From: Mesobacillus jeotgali
GTDB taxonomy: Bacteria; Bacillota; Bacilli; Bacillales; Cytobacillaceae
Direction of reading: 5' to 3'
Assembly (NCBI RefSeq): GCF_014856545.2
Contig: NZ_CP109811.1
Coordinates: forward strand, 3,342,001-3,406,000
DNA length: 64,000 nucleotides
Of the stretch, positions 8,608 through 17,245 are shown one piece after another (the stretch's first letter is position 1; each line of letters begins with the position of its first letter). A model generated the notes under the pieces. The model was not told where the DNA came from. It saw only the letters and a list, made by a program, of their open reading frames with translations, and searched no databases. Both the position numbers and the translations under genes were made by a program.

Positions 8608-9162
8608 TCAGAAGAACGGCAATATAAAGATGCCGACTAAAATCGAGATTGTCCCTATCCCAATTGCCCAGCTTCCGATAGCGGATCCTCTTCTGCGAGC
8701 CATGAAGCCAAGGACAATTCCGGCGGCTCCGAAAAGAACAGGTAAAATAAACAGCGACAAGATCGATAGGGCAAGAGCTGAGTAAGCAAGCCCTCGTCCA
8801 CCAGTTGTACTTTCTTCTTCTGACCTTCTTGTTATTGCAGGCGGGGCAGGAGCAGCAATTTCCGCCGCAGTTTCTTCCTGGTACTGTTCATTACGTCCAG
8901 GTCGGGCGATTGCAGTCATCTCCTGGTAGTGCTCGTCACGTCCCGGTCCAGCGATTGCCGTCATTTCCTGATAGTGATCCTCGCGTTCAGGTCCTGCTAT
9001 CGCCGTCATTTCCTGGTAATGCTCATCACGTGCAGGAGAGTACAATTCAGTTGCTGTTTCTTCCTGGTATATTTCATCACGCGCATCCCTGATCGTGATG
9101 ACATCCTGCTTAGGTTCAGTAATATATTCGGTACCTCTCTGATTTCGTTCTTGGTCTGCCAC
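8608..9162 (-). CDS. yqfX: DUF4190-type membrane protein with tandem 15-aa repeats (YqfX-like)
   Basis: A 184-aa protein. The N-terminal half is hydrophilic and carries about five copies of a 15-residue repeat with the core DEHYQEMTAIAGP (about residues 26-100). The C-terminal 60 residues form two membrane helices, GLAYSALALSILSLFILPVLFG and GSWAIGIGTISILVGIFILPFF, joined by a basic FMARRRGS loop, as in DUF4190-type domains. The tail is thus a repeat-rich region anchored by a hairpin. The GTG at 9160-9162 is chosen because GAGGG lies 6 nt upstream; the ATG at 9192 has no ribosome site. Function unknown. Position next to ispG matches yqfX. Confidence 0.75.
   Translation of the reverse strand: MADQERNQRGTEYITEPKQDVITIRDARDEIYQEETATELYSPARDEHYQEMTAIAGPEREDHYQEMTAIAGPGRDEHYQEMTAIARPGRNEQYQEETAAEIAAPAPPAITRRSEEESTTGGRGLAYSALALSILSLFILPVLFGAAGIVLGFMARRRGSAIGSWAIGIGTISILVGIFILPFF
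8863..9087 (-). repeat. 45-bp coding minisatellite in yqfX
   Basis: About five in-frame copies of a 45-bp unit encode variants of (G/A)RDEHYQEMTAIAGP. The two central copies are the most alike. Outer copies (EIYQEETATELYSP and EQYQEETAAEIAAP) have drifted. The frame is kept throughout, so copy number can change without breaking the gene. Confidence 0.85.
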
Positions 9163-9370
9163 TTTAATCCCTCGCTTTCTTAAGTGGAGCATTTATTATT
9201 GTTTACGAGCGAGAAGGATTTCATCATGGCAATGTTTGTCTAAGGTTTTTTGGTTACTTAGAACCATGCGAGTGACACTTATATCAGAACGCATATAAGA
9301 AAAGTAAATCTTTTGCGGACATTCACTATTTGGTAAGATTAAAGAAAGATGATGTTGAAGGAGCAGATTG

Positions 9371-9940
9371 ATGAAAAAACGTTTTGGCATAGACATCGAT
9401 GGTACAGTCACTTGTCCCACTACATTTGTACCTTATTTAAATGAAGGCTTCAATTTGAATATTACACTGGATGATATCAAGCAATATGACTTTATGCCCC
9501 TTGTATCCGTATCTGAAAAAGAGTTCGCTGCCTGGTTCAAAAAAATGGAACCTGAAATTTATTCTAATTCACCATTAGCAGAAGGTGCCAGGAATATTTT
9601 AAAGAGCTGGGAGAATCAACATGAATTATATTTCATCAGTGCCAGAGGAACACATTTACTAGACCTGACCAAAGAATGGTTTTCTGTCAATGAACTTAAT
9701 TATCATGACATACACCTGATCGGCTCACATGATAAAATCGAGGCAGCACGGAAATACGAGGTGGATATATTTTTCGAGGATAAACACGATAATGCAGTCA
9801 ATTTGCACGAAGAGTTAAGGATTCCAGTCATCCTTTTCAATACTCCTTATAATCAGGAACCGATTCCTGAAGGAGTTATACGCGTAAATAATTGGCGGGA
9901 AGCTAATAAATGGGTTGAAAATTGGATTAAAAATAATTAA
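9371..9940 (+). CDS. yqfW: HAD-family 5'(3')-nucleotidase-like protein (YqfW-like)
   Basis: A 189-aa haloacid dehalogenase superfamily protein. Motif I is FGIDIDGTVT near the N terminus, with the nucleophile and acid Asp residues. Motif II is in LYFISARGTH (Ser), and the C-terminal motif is FFEDKHDNAVNL (acidic pair). The overall length and the ISARG motif match the NT5C-type deoxyribonucleotidase-like group, but the substrate is not certain. AAGGAG at 9358-9363 points to ATG 9371 rather than the overlapping TTG 9368. It is divergent from yqfX and ends in a strong terminator facing zur. Confidence 0.85.
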   Translation: MKKRFGIDIDGTVTCPTTFVPYLNEGFNLNITLDDIKQYDFMPLVSVSEKEFAAWFKKMEPEIYSNSPLAEGARNILKSWENQHELYFISARGTHLLDLTKEWFSVNELNYHDIHLIGSHDKIEAARKYEVDIFFEDKHDNAVNLHEELRIPVILFNTPYNQEPIPEGVIRVNNWREANKWVENWIKNN

Positions 9941-9966
9941 AACGGCCATTTGCATGGCCGTTTTTT
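9939..9966 (+). terminator. yqfW terminator
   Basis: AAAACGGCCAT and ATGGCCGTTTT form a perfect stem with a 4-nt loop and a T tail. It lies between yqfW and the convergent zur. Confidence 0.9.
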
Positions 9967-10001
9967 CATATTTACTCGTCCTAAAGTCTCGTTACAGTTT
10001 A

Positions 10002-10412
10002 TTAAACACAATCCGGGCAGCGGCCGTATATTTCAAATTTATGTCCGGAAATATCATAGCCTTTGAAGCTTGCCTCAATATTCCTCATGGGACAGGTCTC
10101 AATCTCTTTCGTTTTGCCGCAGTCAAGGCAAATGAAGTGATGATGATGCTCTTTATGCGAGCAGGTGAAGCGGAAATGCTTTTCACCCGAGAGCTCTGTC
10201 ATTTCAAGAATCCCCAGTTCAGCGAACACGCTCAGATTCCGGTAGATTGTATCGAAGCTTAAGCCCGGATAATTGCCCTTCATCTGTTCAAGTACATCGC
10301 GAGCAGTCAAATATTTGTCATTATCGGAAAAAAGCTGAAGCATATCTTCGCGTTTTCCGGTATGTTTATAACCCTGTTCCTTCAGCAGGTTCATTGCTTC
10401 ATTCACATTCAT
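10002..10412 (-). CDS. zur: Zinc uptake regulator Zur (Fur family)
   Basis: A 136-aa Fur-superfamily repressor. The winged-helix DNA-binding part (residues 1-80) contains GYKHTGKREDMLQLF and GLSFDTIYRNLSVF. The dimerisation part contains the HHHHFICLDCGKT metal region and the paired CX2C motifs (CLDC and CPDC) of the structural zinc site. The sequence tracks B. subtilis Zur much better than Fur or PerR (MNVNEAMNLLKEQGYK, LGILEMTELSGEKHFRF). It represses zinc uptake when zinc is sufficient. It is the third gene of a znuC-znuB-zur operon, so zinc uptake and its regulator are co-transcribed and probably autoregulated. Confidence 0.93.
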   Translation of the reverse strand: MNVNEAMNLLKEQGYKHTGKREDMLQLFSDNDKYLTARDVLEQMKGNYPGLSFDTIYRNLSVFAELGILEMTELSGEKHFRFTCSHKEHHHHFICLDCGKTKEIETCPMRNIEASFKGYDISGHKFEIYGRCPDCV

Positions 10413-10424
10413 GAAATCACCCCA

Positions 10425-11267
10425 TTAGATGGATCTAGTTGCTGCACGTTTTTTAAGCCAAATGGCCAGCACAAGGATAAATACCGCAATCATTACAATC
10501 GTTCCTCCAGGAGCAAGGTCCAGATAGTAGGACAGGAACAAACCGCCTAATACCGATACCTCACCAAACAGGATGGAATAGAAAATGGTTTGCTTGAAAC
10601 CCTTCGCGAACCGGATGCTTGCAGCAACTGGCAGCGTCATCAGGGAAGAGACCAGCAAGATTCCAACAATTCTCATCGATGCCGCAATCACCAGTGCCAC
10701 CATGACGATGAATATAAAGTGGAGCGTCTTTGCGGCTATTCCGGTTGCCCTTGCATATTCTTCATCGAATGATAATAGGAAAAGTTCTTTATACAATAAC
10801 ACAACAAGCGCTATTACAAGGATGCTGATAATCAGGATTGTCCATAGATCAGCCCTGCTCACCGCACTCACGCTGCCAAATAAATAGCTGAACAAATCTG
10901 TGTTGAAGCCATCAGCAAGCGAAATGAAGATGACCCCAAGCCCGATTCCCCCGGATAGGATAATAGGAATCGCCAATTCCTGATAATGCTTATACACGGT
11001 ACGCAGCTTTTCAATGAATAATGATCCGCCAACTGAGAACGCCATTCCCATATAAAGTGGATTCAAGCCGCTGAACAGCATAAACTTTTTTTCCAGCAGA
11101 AGGCTTGCTGCAATTCCCGCCAATGTGACATGGCTGAGAGCATCCGCTATGAGGGAAAGCCGTCTTACTACGATGAAAACACCGAGAAGCGGGGCAATCA
11201 CCCCAATGATCATGCCGGTTAAAAAAGCATTCTGCAAAAATTCATATTGCAACAGTCCGCTAATCAT
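10425..11267 (-). CDS. znuB: Zinc ABC transporter permease ZnuB
   Basis: A 280-aa ABC-3 family permease with about eight membrane segments. Landmarks are the RRLSLIADALSHVTLAGIA stretch, which contacts the ATPase, and ASMRIVGILLVSSLMTLPVAASI near the C terminus. It forms the channel for zinc (by context) with ZnuC. The ATG at 11267 follows GGAGGG and overlaps the znuC stop by 8 bp, which indicates translational coupling. The longer start at 11285 lies upstream of that ribosome site and is rejected. No binding-protein gene (znuA) is in this operon; it must be elsewhere. Confidence 0.92.
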   Translation of the reverse strand: MISGLLQYEFLQNAFLTGMIIGVIAPLLGVFIVVRRLSLIADALSHVTLAGIAASLLLEKKFMLFSGLNPLYMGMAFSVGGSLFIEKLRTVYKHYQELAIPIILSGGIGLGVIFISLADGFNTDLFSYLFGSVSAVSRADLWTILIISILVIALVVLLYKELFLLSFDEEYARATGIAAKTLHFIFIVMVALVIAASMRIVGILLVSSLMTLPVAASIRFAKGFKQTIFYSILFGEVSVLGGLFLSYYLDLAPGGTIVMIAVFILVLAIWLKKRAATRSI

Positions 11268-12051
11268 GATGGTGCCCTCCTTCATGATGATGGTGATCGT
11301 GAGTCAGGACATGGACATCATGACCGTATATTTCTGAAACATCATTGATCTTCAGCTGTTCAAATTCCTCAGCACTTCCATGGAAATGCATATTCTTATT
11401 CAAGCAGGCTACATTTGTAACCTTTTCTGAAATTGTACCAATGTCGTGGGTTACCAGAAGCAAAGTAATCCCTTTCTCCTTATTGAGTGTTTCGAGCATC
11501 TCGTAAAAGGAATTGACGTTCTGGACATCTACCCCTACCGTTGGTTCATCCAAAATCAGCAAATCCGGTTCACTGACAAGTGCCCTTGCAATGAAAACCC
11601 TCTGCTGCTGGCCTCCGGATAGTTCTCCAATGTTCCTGTCGAGGAATTTCCCCATCCCTACGGAGTCGATTGCTTGCTTTATTTTTGCATGGTCACTCTT
11701 CTTCAGAAAATTGAATAGACCAAGCTTTTTCGTCAGTCCGCTGGCGACTACCTCAAAAACGGTAGCAGGGAAGCCAGTGTTGAAAGAATTAGCTTTTTGA
11801 GATACAAAGCCAATTTTATGCTGTTCCCTAAACTTGCTGATATCCTGTCCAAACAGACGGATCGAGCCCTGCTGCGGCTTGATCAGACCAAGCATCAGCT
11901 TAAGAAGCGTTGACTTGCCGGAACCGTTCGGGCCGACAATCGCTAAAAAACTGCCCTTTTCGATAGACAGATTTATATTTTCAAGAACATTTTCTTTATC
12001 ATATCGATAATAAAGGTCCTGTACCTGGACGATGTAATTATTCGTGTCCAT
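11260..12051 (-). CDS. znuC: Zinc ABC transporter ATP-binding protein ZnuC with His-rich tail
   Basis: A 263-aa ABC ATPase. Walker A is GPNGSGKST (about residues 39-47), the signature is LSGGQQQRVFIARAL, Walker B is DLLILDEPTVGVD, and the switch His is in LLVTHDIG. The last 16 residues are almost all His, Asp, Gly and Glu (THDHHHHEGGHHHD). Such tails occur in zinc-handling proteins and support zinc as substrate. First gene of the znuC-znuB-zur operon. It sits behind a sigma-A promoter with consensus spacing and a candidate Zur box, so it should be induced under zinc starvation. Confidence 0.94.
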   Translation of the reverse strand: MDTNNYIVQVQDLYYRYDKENVLENINLSIEKGSFLAIVGPNGSGKSTLLKLMLGLIKPQQGSIRLFGQDISKFREQHKIGFVSQKANSFNTGFPATVFEVVASGLTKKLGLFNFLKKSDHAKIKQAIDSVGMGKFLDRNIGELSGGQQQRVFIARALVSEPDLLILDEPTVGVDVQNVNSFYEMLETLNKEKGITLLLVTHDIGTISEKVTNVACLNKNMHFHGSAEEFEQLKINDVSEIYGHDVHVLTHDHHHHEGGHHHD

Positions 12052-12064
12052 TTTATCACCCGCA

Positions 12065-12085
12065 AAATAAGAATCATTCCGATTT
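12065..12085. promoter_or_regulatory. Candidate Zur operator
   Basis: On the minus strand the core TCGGAATGATTCTTA matches the Bacillus Zur core TCGTAATNATTACGA at 11 of 14 defined positions, with AT-rich flanks as in known boxes. It lies between the -10 and the znuC start. Assignment to Zur is supported by zur being in the operon. Confidence 0.6.
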
Positions 12086-12094
12086 ACCTTTAGT

Positions 12095-12123
12095 AGTATA
12101 TCTCTTACCGGCCATATTGTAAA
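12095..12123 (-). promoter_or_regulatory. Sigma-A promoter of znuCB-zur
   Basis: On the minus strand TTTACA (12118-12123) and TATACT (12095-12100) have a 17-bp spacer. Transcription would start near 12088, inside or beside the candidate Zur operator. Confidence 0.75.
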
Positions 12124-12202
12124 TAAAAGAACTCATAATCCAATAAAATTGTCACGAATTCAGAACTGGGCACATACCCTACTATGAAGGAGTGATGATC
12201 TT

Positions 12203-12457
12203 TTGGCTATATTTGAAAACATCATTAACCATAAGATAGGCAACATCACGGCTGATGAACTGCTGAAGTACGCCTCTCAATTTAATATTTCCATTACAAA
12301 GGCTCAGGCAGAGAAAATCGCCGGATACTTACGCGGTAAAAAAGTGAACATCTTTATTGATTCAGAGAGAACAGCATTGATCAAACAAATCGCAAGAATC
12401 ACCAGCCCTGAGACAGCAAAAGAAGTCAACAAGCTGTTCGTGAAATTCACTAAATAA
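12203..12457 (+). CDS. yqfT: DUF2624 family protein (YqfT-like)
   Basis: An 84-aa, helix-rich, soluble protein with no cysteine and no membrane segment. The pattern FENIINHKIGNITADELLKYASQFNISITKAQAEKIAGYLRGKKVNIF is characteristic of the small DUF2624 proteins found next to nfo in bacilli. Function unknown. The start is the TTG at 12203, preceded by GAAGGAGTGATG. It is divergent from znuC and followed by a long tandem palindromic array rather than a simple terminator. Confidence 0.8.
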   Translation: MAIFENIINHKIGNITADELLKYASQFNISITKAQAEKIAGYLRGKKVNIFIDSERTALIKQIARITSPETAKEVNKLFVKFTK

Positions 12458-12463
12458 GAGATG

Positions 12464-12745
12464 TGTCCGTCATGAATCATATGACGGACACTTTTTCCTT
12501 TTCCCGGCCATTTCTGTCCGTCATTACACCTATGATGGACACTTTCTCCGTTTTCTCTGCAAGTTCTGTCCGTCATCACAACTATGACGGACACTTTCTC
12601 CTTTTCCTCTGCCATTTCTGTCCGTCATTACACCTATGACGGACACTTTCTCCGTTTTCTCTGCAAGTTCTGTCCGTCATCACACCTATGACGGACATTT
12701 CCCCCTATTCATAAACCATTTCTGTCCGTAATACCTGTTAGTATC
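12464..12745. repeat. Tandem ~52-bp palindromic repeat array B
   Basis: Units start at 12464, 12515, 12567, 12619, 12671 and 12723 (period 51, then 52). Each core unit has the arms TGTCCGTCAT and ATGACGGACA around a 6-10 nt loop, followed by a pyrimidine-rich spacer of about 25 nt. Two spacer types alternate, one ending in GCCATTTC and the other in GCAAGTTC. Units 2 and 4, 104 bp apart, differ by one base in the arms, so a two-unit block has been copied. The last unit is degenerate. The array fills the convergent gap between yqfT and nfo. Confidence 0.95.
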
Positions 12746-12792
12746 ATTCCACATAGCGGATCAGTCATAACCGGCCGCCTATTTTTATCCGC

Positions 12793-12824
12793 AAAAAATA
12801 AGCTGTGGAGCTCGTCCACAGCTT
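12793..12824 (-). terminator. nfo terminator
   Basis: AAGCTGTGGA and TCCACAGCTT form a 10-bp stem with a 5-nt loop. The left A6 is the U-tract on the minus strand. It is distinct in sequence from array B beside it. Confidence 0.9.
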
Positions 12825-12828
12825 TCAT

Positions 12829-13719
12829 TTAGTCATTCTTTATCATTTCAAGCAGGTTTTCTTCGAATTGTTTGCTTTTTAGCATGGCAATTTCATGTTT
12901 GTAAGGTGCTTTCTTACTGTTCTTGTCCTCACCGACAAATGGAGTTTCAAGAATCTTTGGAACATGCGTCAATTGCGGATGGTGGACAATATAGTTTAAC
13001 GCGTCAAAGCCGATATGGCCAAAGCCAATATTCTCGTGGCGGTCTTTCCTCATCCCGACCTCATTTTTGCTGTCATTGATGTGAAGTACTTTCAGCCTGT
13101 CAAGACCGATGATTTTGTCGAATTCATTCAGGACACCATCAAAATCTTCAACAACTGCATAACCAGCATCATGTGTATGACATGTATCAAAGCAGACGGA
13201 CAACTTGTCGTTATGGGTTACTCCATCGATGATCATCGCGAGTTCTTCGAAGGATTTTCCGCACTCTGAGCCTTTTCCAGCCATCGTTTCAAGAGCGATT
13301 TGAACCTTATCATCACTGGTAAGAACTTCATTCAGTCCTTCGATGATTTTTTCAATGCCCTTTTCTGTTCCGGCTCCAACATGCGCACCCGGGTGCAGCA
13401 CGATTTGCCTTGCTCCGATTGCTTCTGTCCGGTCGATTTCGCTGCGCAGGAACCTTACTCCTAAATCAAATGTATCAGGGTTCTGCGTGTTCCCGATATT
13501 GATGATATAAGGAGCATGGACGACGATCTCATTGATACCGTTTTGCTCCATATGCAGGCGGCCTGCTTCAATATTCAGGTCCTCGATTTTTTTCCTTCTT
13601 GTATTTTGAGGTGCCCCTGTATAGATCATGAAAGTATTTGCACCATATGAGACAGCTTCCTCACTGGCAGCGAGCAGCATTTTTTTTCCGCTCATGGAAA
13701 CATGTGATCCAATTAACAT
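12829..13719 (-). CDS. nfo: Endonuclease IV (AP endonuclease)
   Basis: A 296-aa xylose-isomerase-like TIM-barrel enzyme that cleaves DNA 5' to abasic sites in base excision repair, using three zinc ions. Signature regions are visible: [11 protein letters not shown] at the N terminus, [46 protein letters not shown] segment ([16 protein letters not shown]), [37 protein letters not shown], and ILETPFV. The metal-ligand His, Glu and Asp residues are all present and the length is normal. It lies directly downstream of cshB with only about 20 bp between, so it is likely co-transcribed. Confidence 0.96.
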   Translation of the reverse strand: MLIGSHVSMSGKKMLLAASEEAVSYGANTFMIYTGAPQNTRRKKIEDLNIEAGRLHMEQNGINEIVVHAPYIINIGNTQNPDTFDLGVRFLRSEIDRTEAIGARQIVLHPGAHVGAGTEKGIEKIIEGLNEVLTSDDKVQIALETMAGKGSECGKSFEELAMIIDGVTHNDKLSVCFDTCHTHDAGYAVVEDFDGVLNEFDKIIGLDRLKVLHINDSKNEVGMRKDRHENIGFGHIGFDALNYIVHHPQLTHVPKILETPFVGEDKNSKKAPYKHEIAMLKSKQFEENLLEMIKND

Positions 13720-13740
13720 CTTGATCTCTCCTAAATCCCT

Positions 13741-15057
13741 TTATTTATTTCTCTTTTGAATACGGTTTTCCCGTTTCTTAATTTTATCCATCTCATATTT
13801 CATCTTCTTTTTATAGCCTGGTTTTACCTTTTTAGGCTTGGAAACGAGCGACTTTGCCTTCGCCTCACCAGTAGTTTCTTTTTTCTTTCTGTTCTGGCGT
13901 CTGTTACGCTCTTCGATTTCGGTGAATTCACCTTTTTTCAAATCAATGTTTTTAAAAGTGATGCCCATCTTTTCAAGACGGACCAGTGCATCTTCATCAC
14001 TCTGCTCATAAACCGTCAAGGCAATCCCTGATGAGCCGGCACGTGCCGTCCTTCCCACCCTGTGGATATAAAAATCAAGATCCGTAGGCAGCTCATAGTT
14101 GATGACATGGCTGATTCCCTGAATATCAATTCCTCTTGCTGCCAGATCAGTGGCTACAAGATACTGGAACTCAAGATCCTTGATTTGCTTCATGACACGC
14201 TTGCGCTCGCGCGGGCTCAGGTCTCCATGGATACGGCCAACCTTCATTCCTTTTTGGATCAAACCATCGGCAATTTCATCAGCTTTTTTCTTTGTGTTGG
14301 CAAATACAATCCCGAGATATGGGTTGAACGCAAGAAGAGCAGAATGAACAAGCCCGATTTTATCACGATGCCTTGCTGGCAGAAGAATATGTTCAATCTT
14401 CTCTGCCGTAGCCTGTTTAGGATCGATTTGTACAAATTTTGGGTTTTCCATGTACTTTTTCAGGAATGGTTTTAATTTTTCAGGAATCGTTGCTGAAAAT
14501 ACAAGCATTTGCAGCTTTTCTGGCATACGGGACGCAAACTGGTCGATATCCTCGATAAAGCCCATATCCAGCATTAAGTCTGCCTCATCAATCACGAGCA
14601 CGTTCGCTGTATGCACAAATAGCGCGTTTTCCTTCACCAGGTCGTTAATCCTTCCCGGTGTGCCAATGACGATTTGTGGCTGTGTCTTAAGCTTCTCAAT
14701 CGTTCTTTGCTTGTCCGTTCCGCCAATATAGCAGCGGGCTGTGATCTGTTCTCCCTGTGGAGCGTGTTCAGCAATCTTAAGAACTTCATGGTAAATTTGA
14801 TTGGCAAGCTCACGTGTCGGGGCAGCGATTACTGCTTGCACCTCATTGCGTGATGGATCAAGCTTATCCATAATTGGCAGTATATAGGCATGCGTCTTTC
14901 CTGTACCGGTCTGGGATTGCCCGATGGCACTCTCACCCTTCAGGATTGTAGGAATAAGACGTTCCTGGATTTCAGTCGGCTCATGAAAACCTAGTTTATT
15001 GATCGCATCTATAATGAACGGTTTCAATTCATAACGATTAAATTTTGTTTCACTCAT
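13741..15057 (-). CDS. cshB: DEAD-box RNA helicase CshB
   Basis: A 438-aa ATP-dependent RNA helicase. RecA domain 1 holds the Q motif (FNRYELKPFIIDAINKLGFHEPTEIQ), motif I SQTGTGKT, Ia APTRELANQ, II VIDEADLMLD (DEAD) and III SAT. Domain 2 holds ARGIDIQGISHVINYELP and HRVGRTARAG. The C-terminal tail is short and strongly basic (KKMKYEMDKIKKRENRIQKR), consistent with RNA binding. It works in RNA remodelling and cold adaptation in bacilli. The ATG at 15057 follows AAGGAG; the 40-residue upstream extension is rejected as it has no ribosome site and no family match. It sits upstream of nfo, as yqfR does in B. subtilis. Confidence 0.94.
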   Translation of the reverse strand: MSETKFNRYELKPFIIDAINKLGFHEPTEIQERLIPTILKGESAIGQSQTGTGKTHAYILPIMDKLDPSRNEVQAVIAAPTRELANQIYHEVLKIAEHAPQGEQITARCYIGGTDKQRTIEKLKTQPQIVIGTPGRINDLVKENALFVHTANVLVIDEADLMLDMGFIEDIDQFASRMPEKLQMLVFSATIPEKLKPFLKKYMENPKFVQIDPKQATAEKIEHILLPARHRDKIGLVHSALLAFNPYLGIVFANTKKKADEIADGLIQKGMKVGRIHGDLSPRERKRVMKQIKDLEFQYLVATDLAARGIDIQGISHVINYELPTDLDFYIHRVGRTARAGSSGIALTVYEQSDEDALVRLEKMGITFKNIDLKKGEFTEIEERNRRQNRKKKETTGEAKAKSLVSKPKKVKPGYKKKMKYEMDKIKKRENRIQKRNK

Positions 15058-15303
15058 TGAAAATCTCCTTCTTTCGTCCTGTTCCCTGGATAATCGGGGA
15101 TTACAGCTCGTTCCGTAAGCTGATCTCTTCAGGTTCATCCTGTAATTATAATAAAGATTGCAGAAAATCTCCAATCAGTACTATCTTAACCTTTCCTTAT
15201 AAAAAAACAAACCTGTTTCATCAATATCCTAATTTCTTAAACCAAACCTGACTTCCCGCATACTCTAATAGGAGATGATAATATTGGGAAAGGAGGGGTC
15301 ACG

Positions 15304-15927
15304 ATGCTACAAGGACCCCGTATGAATACCCGCGGAATGCATAATCGCTTTCAGGGCCCCAGTATGATGGGAGGTCCCCGAATGGGCCAGCACCAGATGT
15401 ATTCGAATCGATTCGGTCCTGGACCTATGATGCCACAGGGCCAGATGCCGCGGATGCCAGGAAGGAATCCCCGCTCAAGACAAGGCGGCGGACTTCTTTC
15501 GAAGATACTGGGCAAAGGCAATAGCCAGCGGAATAGTCCAGCCGGTTTATTATCTGGAGGAAATACAGCAGCACGAGGAGCAGGCTCAGGCGGCGGTATC
15601 CTGAAAACTCTCGCTGATCCATCTGCTTTGAATGGATTTCTCACCAACACTCAAAAAGTTCTTAACACTGCACAGCAATTCGGACCGATGATCCAGCAAT
15701 ATGGTCCTCTCGTCCGAAATTTGCCTTCAATGTGGAAACTGTACAGAGGATTGAAGGACCTCCCGGATGCTGAAGAGCAAACGGCTGAAACAGAAACGAA
15801 TGAAAAAACAGAGAAAAAGCAAAAGACAAAAAAATCCAAAAGGGCTGGCCAGACTTCCCCGACACAAAAAAAGCCCGCGCAAAAACAAAGCAATAATGCA
15901 GCTTCTACTCCTAAATTATTCATATAA
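15304..15927 (+). CDS. yqfQ: YqfQ/VrrA-like low-complexity protein
   Basis: A 207-aa protein in three parts. The N-terminal 75 residues are rich in Gly, Pro, Met, Gln and Arg with GPRM/GPxMMGG-like short repeats. The centre (about 100-155) holds the conserved YqfQ block: ILKTLADPSALNGFLTNTQKVLNTAQQFGPMIQQYGPLVRNLPSMWKLYRGL. The C-terminal 45 residues are highly charged (Lys/Glu/Thr/Gln). The family is known from spore-formers, and the low-complexity ends suggest a structural or coat-type role, but this is inference. GGAAAGGAGGGG precedes the ATG. It lies between cshB and ispH as in B. subtilis. No clear terminator follows. Confidence 0.75.
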   Translation: MLQGPRMNTRGMHNRFQGPSMMGGPRMGQHQMYSNRFGPGPMMPQGQMPRMPGRNPRSRQGGGLLSKILGKGNSQRNSPAGLLSGGNTAARGAGSGGGILKTLADPSALNGFLTNTQKVLNTAQQFGPMIQQYGPLVRNLPSMWKLYRGLKDLPDAEEQTAETETNEKTEKKQKTKKSKRAGQTSPTQKKPAQKQSNNAASTPKLFI

Positions 15928-16148
15928 ATAGGCTTTTTTCTCATACTTTGTTGCTATTGACTACAAAATAGGATTGAATTACCTAAGTTTCTTGACAAAA
16001 TTAACGCTTATTATGAGAAAAGTGCTTGCAAATTTAGAACCGACTTACCAAATGGCTTTTTAATCGGCTAAAGGATTTTAACAACAATTTTTCGAAAAAG
16101 CCTAATAAATACGACAACAGTTAATTCATTCCTTCTGGAAAGTCGCTT

Positions 16149-16177
16149 TTGTATTCTTTCTGCAAGTCTTATATAAT
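16149..16177 (+). promoter_or_regulatory. Sigma-A promoter of ispH
   Basis: TTGTAT (16149-16154) and a perfect TATAAT (16172-16177) are separated by 17 bp. The start of ispH is 39 bp downstream. The rest of the gap from 15928 shows no other recognisable element. Confidence 0.65.
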
Positions 16178-16216
16178 AAAAGAAAGAATCAGAGGTACTC
16201 TTAGGAGGATGGCTCA

Positions 16217-17170
16217 ATGAATGTAATTAAAATATCGCCACGCGGTTATTGCTATGGTGTTGTGGATGCCATGGTCATTGCACGCAATGCTGCTTTGGAT
16301 AAAAGCCTGCCGCGTCCAATATATATACTCGGGATGATTGTCCATAATAAGCATGTCACTGATGCATTTGAAGAAGAAGGCATCATTACATTGGATGGAA
16401 ACAACCGAAAGGAAATCCTTGAAAAAGTTGAAGGCGGAACAGTTATTTTCACAGCACACGGCATTTCACCGGAAGTCAGGGAGCTTGCCAAGGAAAAGGG
16501 GCTTGTTTCGATTGACGCAACCTGCCCTGACGTGACAAACACCCATAACCTGATCAGGGAAAAAGAAAAAGAAGGTTTTGAGGTTATTTACATCGGCAAA
16601 AAAGGGCATCCCGAACCTGAAGGAGCTGTAGGTGTCGCACCAGGGATCGTTCATCTTGTGGAAACGCCAGCGGATGTAGAGGCATTGGATCTGCAGGCTG
16701 AAAAATTAATCGTAACCAACCAGACAACGATGAGCCAGTGGGACGTTGCCGACATCATGAAGAACGTAAAGGAAAAGTACCCTCATGCGGAAGTCCATAG
16801 AGAAATTTGCATGGCTACGCAAGTCCGCCAGGAGGCTGTCGCCGAGCAGGCTAAAGAGGCAGATGTGCTAATTGTGGTTGGCGACCCTAAAAGCAATAAC
16901 TCAAATCGTCTCGCACAGGTATCAGAAGAAATAGCCGGAACAAAAGCATATCGAATTGCCGATATCACCGAGCTTGATATCGAATGGATAAAAGAGGCTG
17001 ATACAGTCGCAGTCACATCTGGAGCATCGACTCCAACTCCTATTACAAAAGAGGTCATTACCTTCCTCGGACAGTTTGACAAAGAAAACAAAGAAACCTG
17101 GGTAAAAGAGAAAAAGGTACCTCTTCATAAAATCCTGCCAAAGGTCAAGAAAACCGAGGCCAACGTATAA
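16217..17170 (+). CDS. ispH: 4-hydroxy-3-methylbut-2-enyl diphosphate reductase IspH/LytB
   Basis: Last enzyme of the MEP pathway. It reduces HMBPP to IPP and DMAPP with a 4Fe-4S cluster. The 317-aa protein shows the three cluster cysteines in [22 protein letters not shown] and [11 protein letters not shown], the substrate-binding histidines in GMIVHNKHV and [10 protein letters not shown], and the TMSQWD segment. The C-terminal [11 protein letters not shown] is also typical. TTAGGAGGATGG precedes the ATG. It has its own promoter and a terminator facing yqfO. Confidence 0.96.
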   Translation: MNVIKISPRGYCYGVVDAMVIARNAALDKSLPRPIYILGMIVHNKHVTDAFEEEGIITLDGNNRKEILEKVEGGTVIFTAHGISPEVRELAKEKGLVSIDATCPDVTNTHNLIREKEKEGFEVIYIGKKGHPEPEGAVGVAPGIVHLVETPADVEALDLQAEKLIVTNQTTMSQWDVADIMKNVKEKYPHAEVHREICMATQVRQEAVAEQAKEADVLIVVGDPKSNNSNRLAQVSEEIAGTKAYRIADITELDIEWIKEADTVAVTSGASTPTPITKEVITFLGQFDKENKETWVKEKKVPLHKILPKVKKTEANV

Positions 17171-17173
17171 TAG

Positions 17174-17212
17174 GAAAGCAGCCTGAATTAACTTCAGGCT
17201 GCTTTCTTGTTT
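17174..17212. terminator. Terminator between convergent ispH and yqfO
   Basis: GAAAGCAGCCTGAA pairs perfectly with TTCAGGCTGCTTTC around a 5-nt loop, followed by CTTGTTTCC. It starts four bases after the ispH stop. Confidence 0.88.
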
Positions 17213-17245
17213 CCTTCAAAACCTTATACCACACTCGACCTTTTG

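Noticed and set aside
12304..12615. 103-aa minus-strand open frame across yqfT and array B
   Set aside because: It is antisense to yqfT and made mostly from repeat units.
15351..15650. 99-aa Pro/Gly-rich frame antisense to yqfQ
   Set aside because: A shadow of the low-complexity yqfQ coding sequence.
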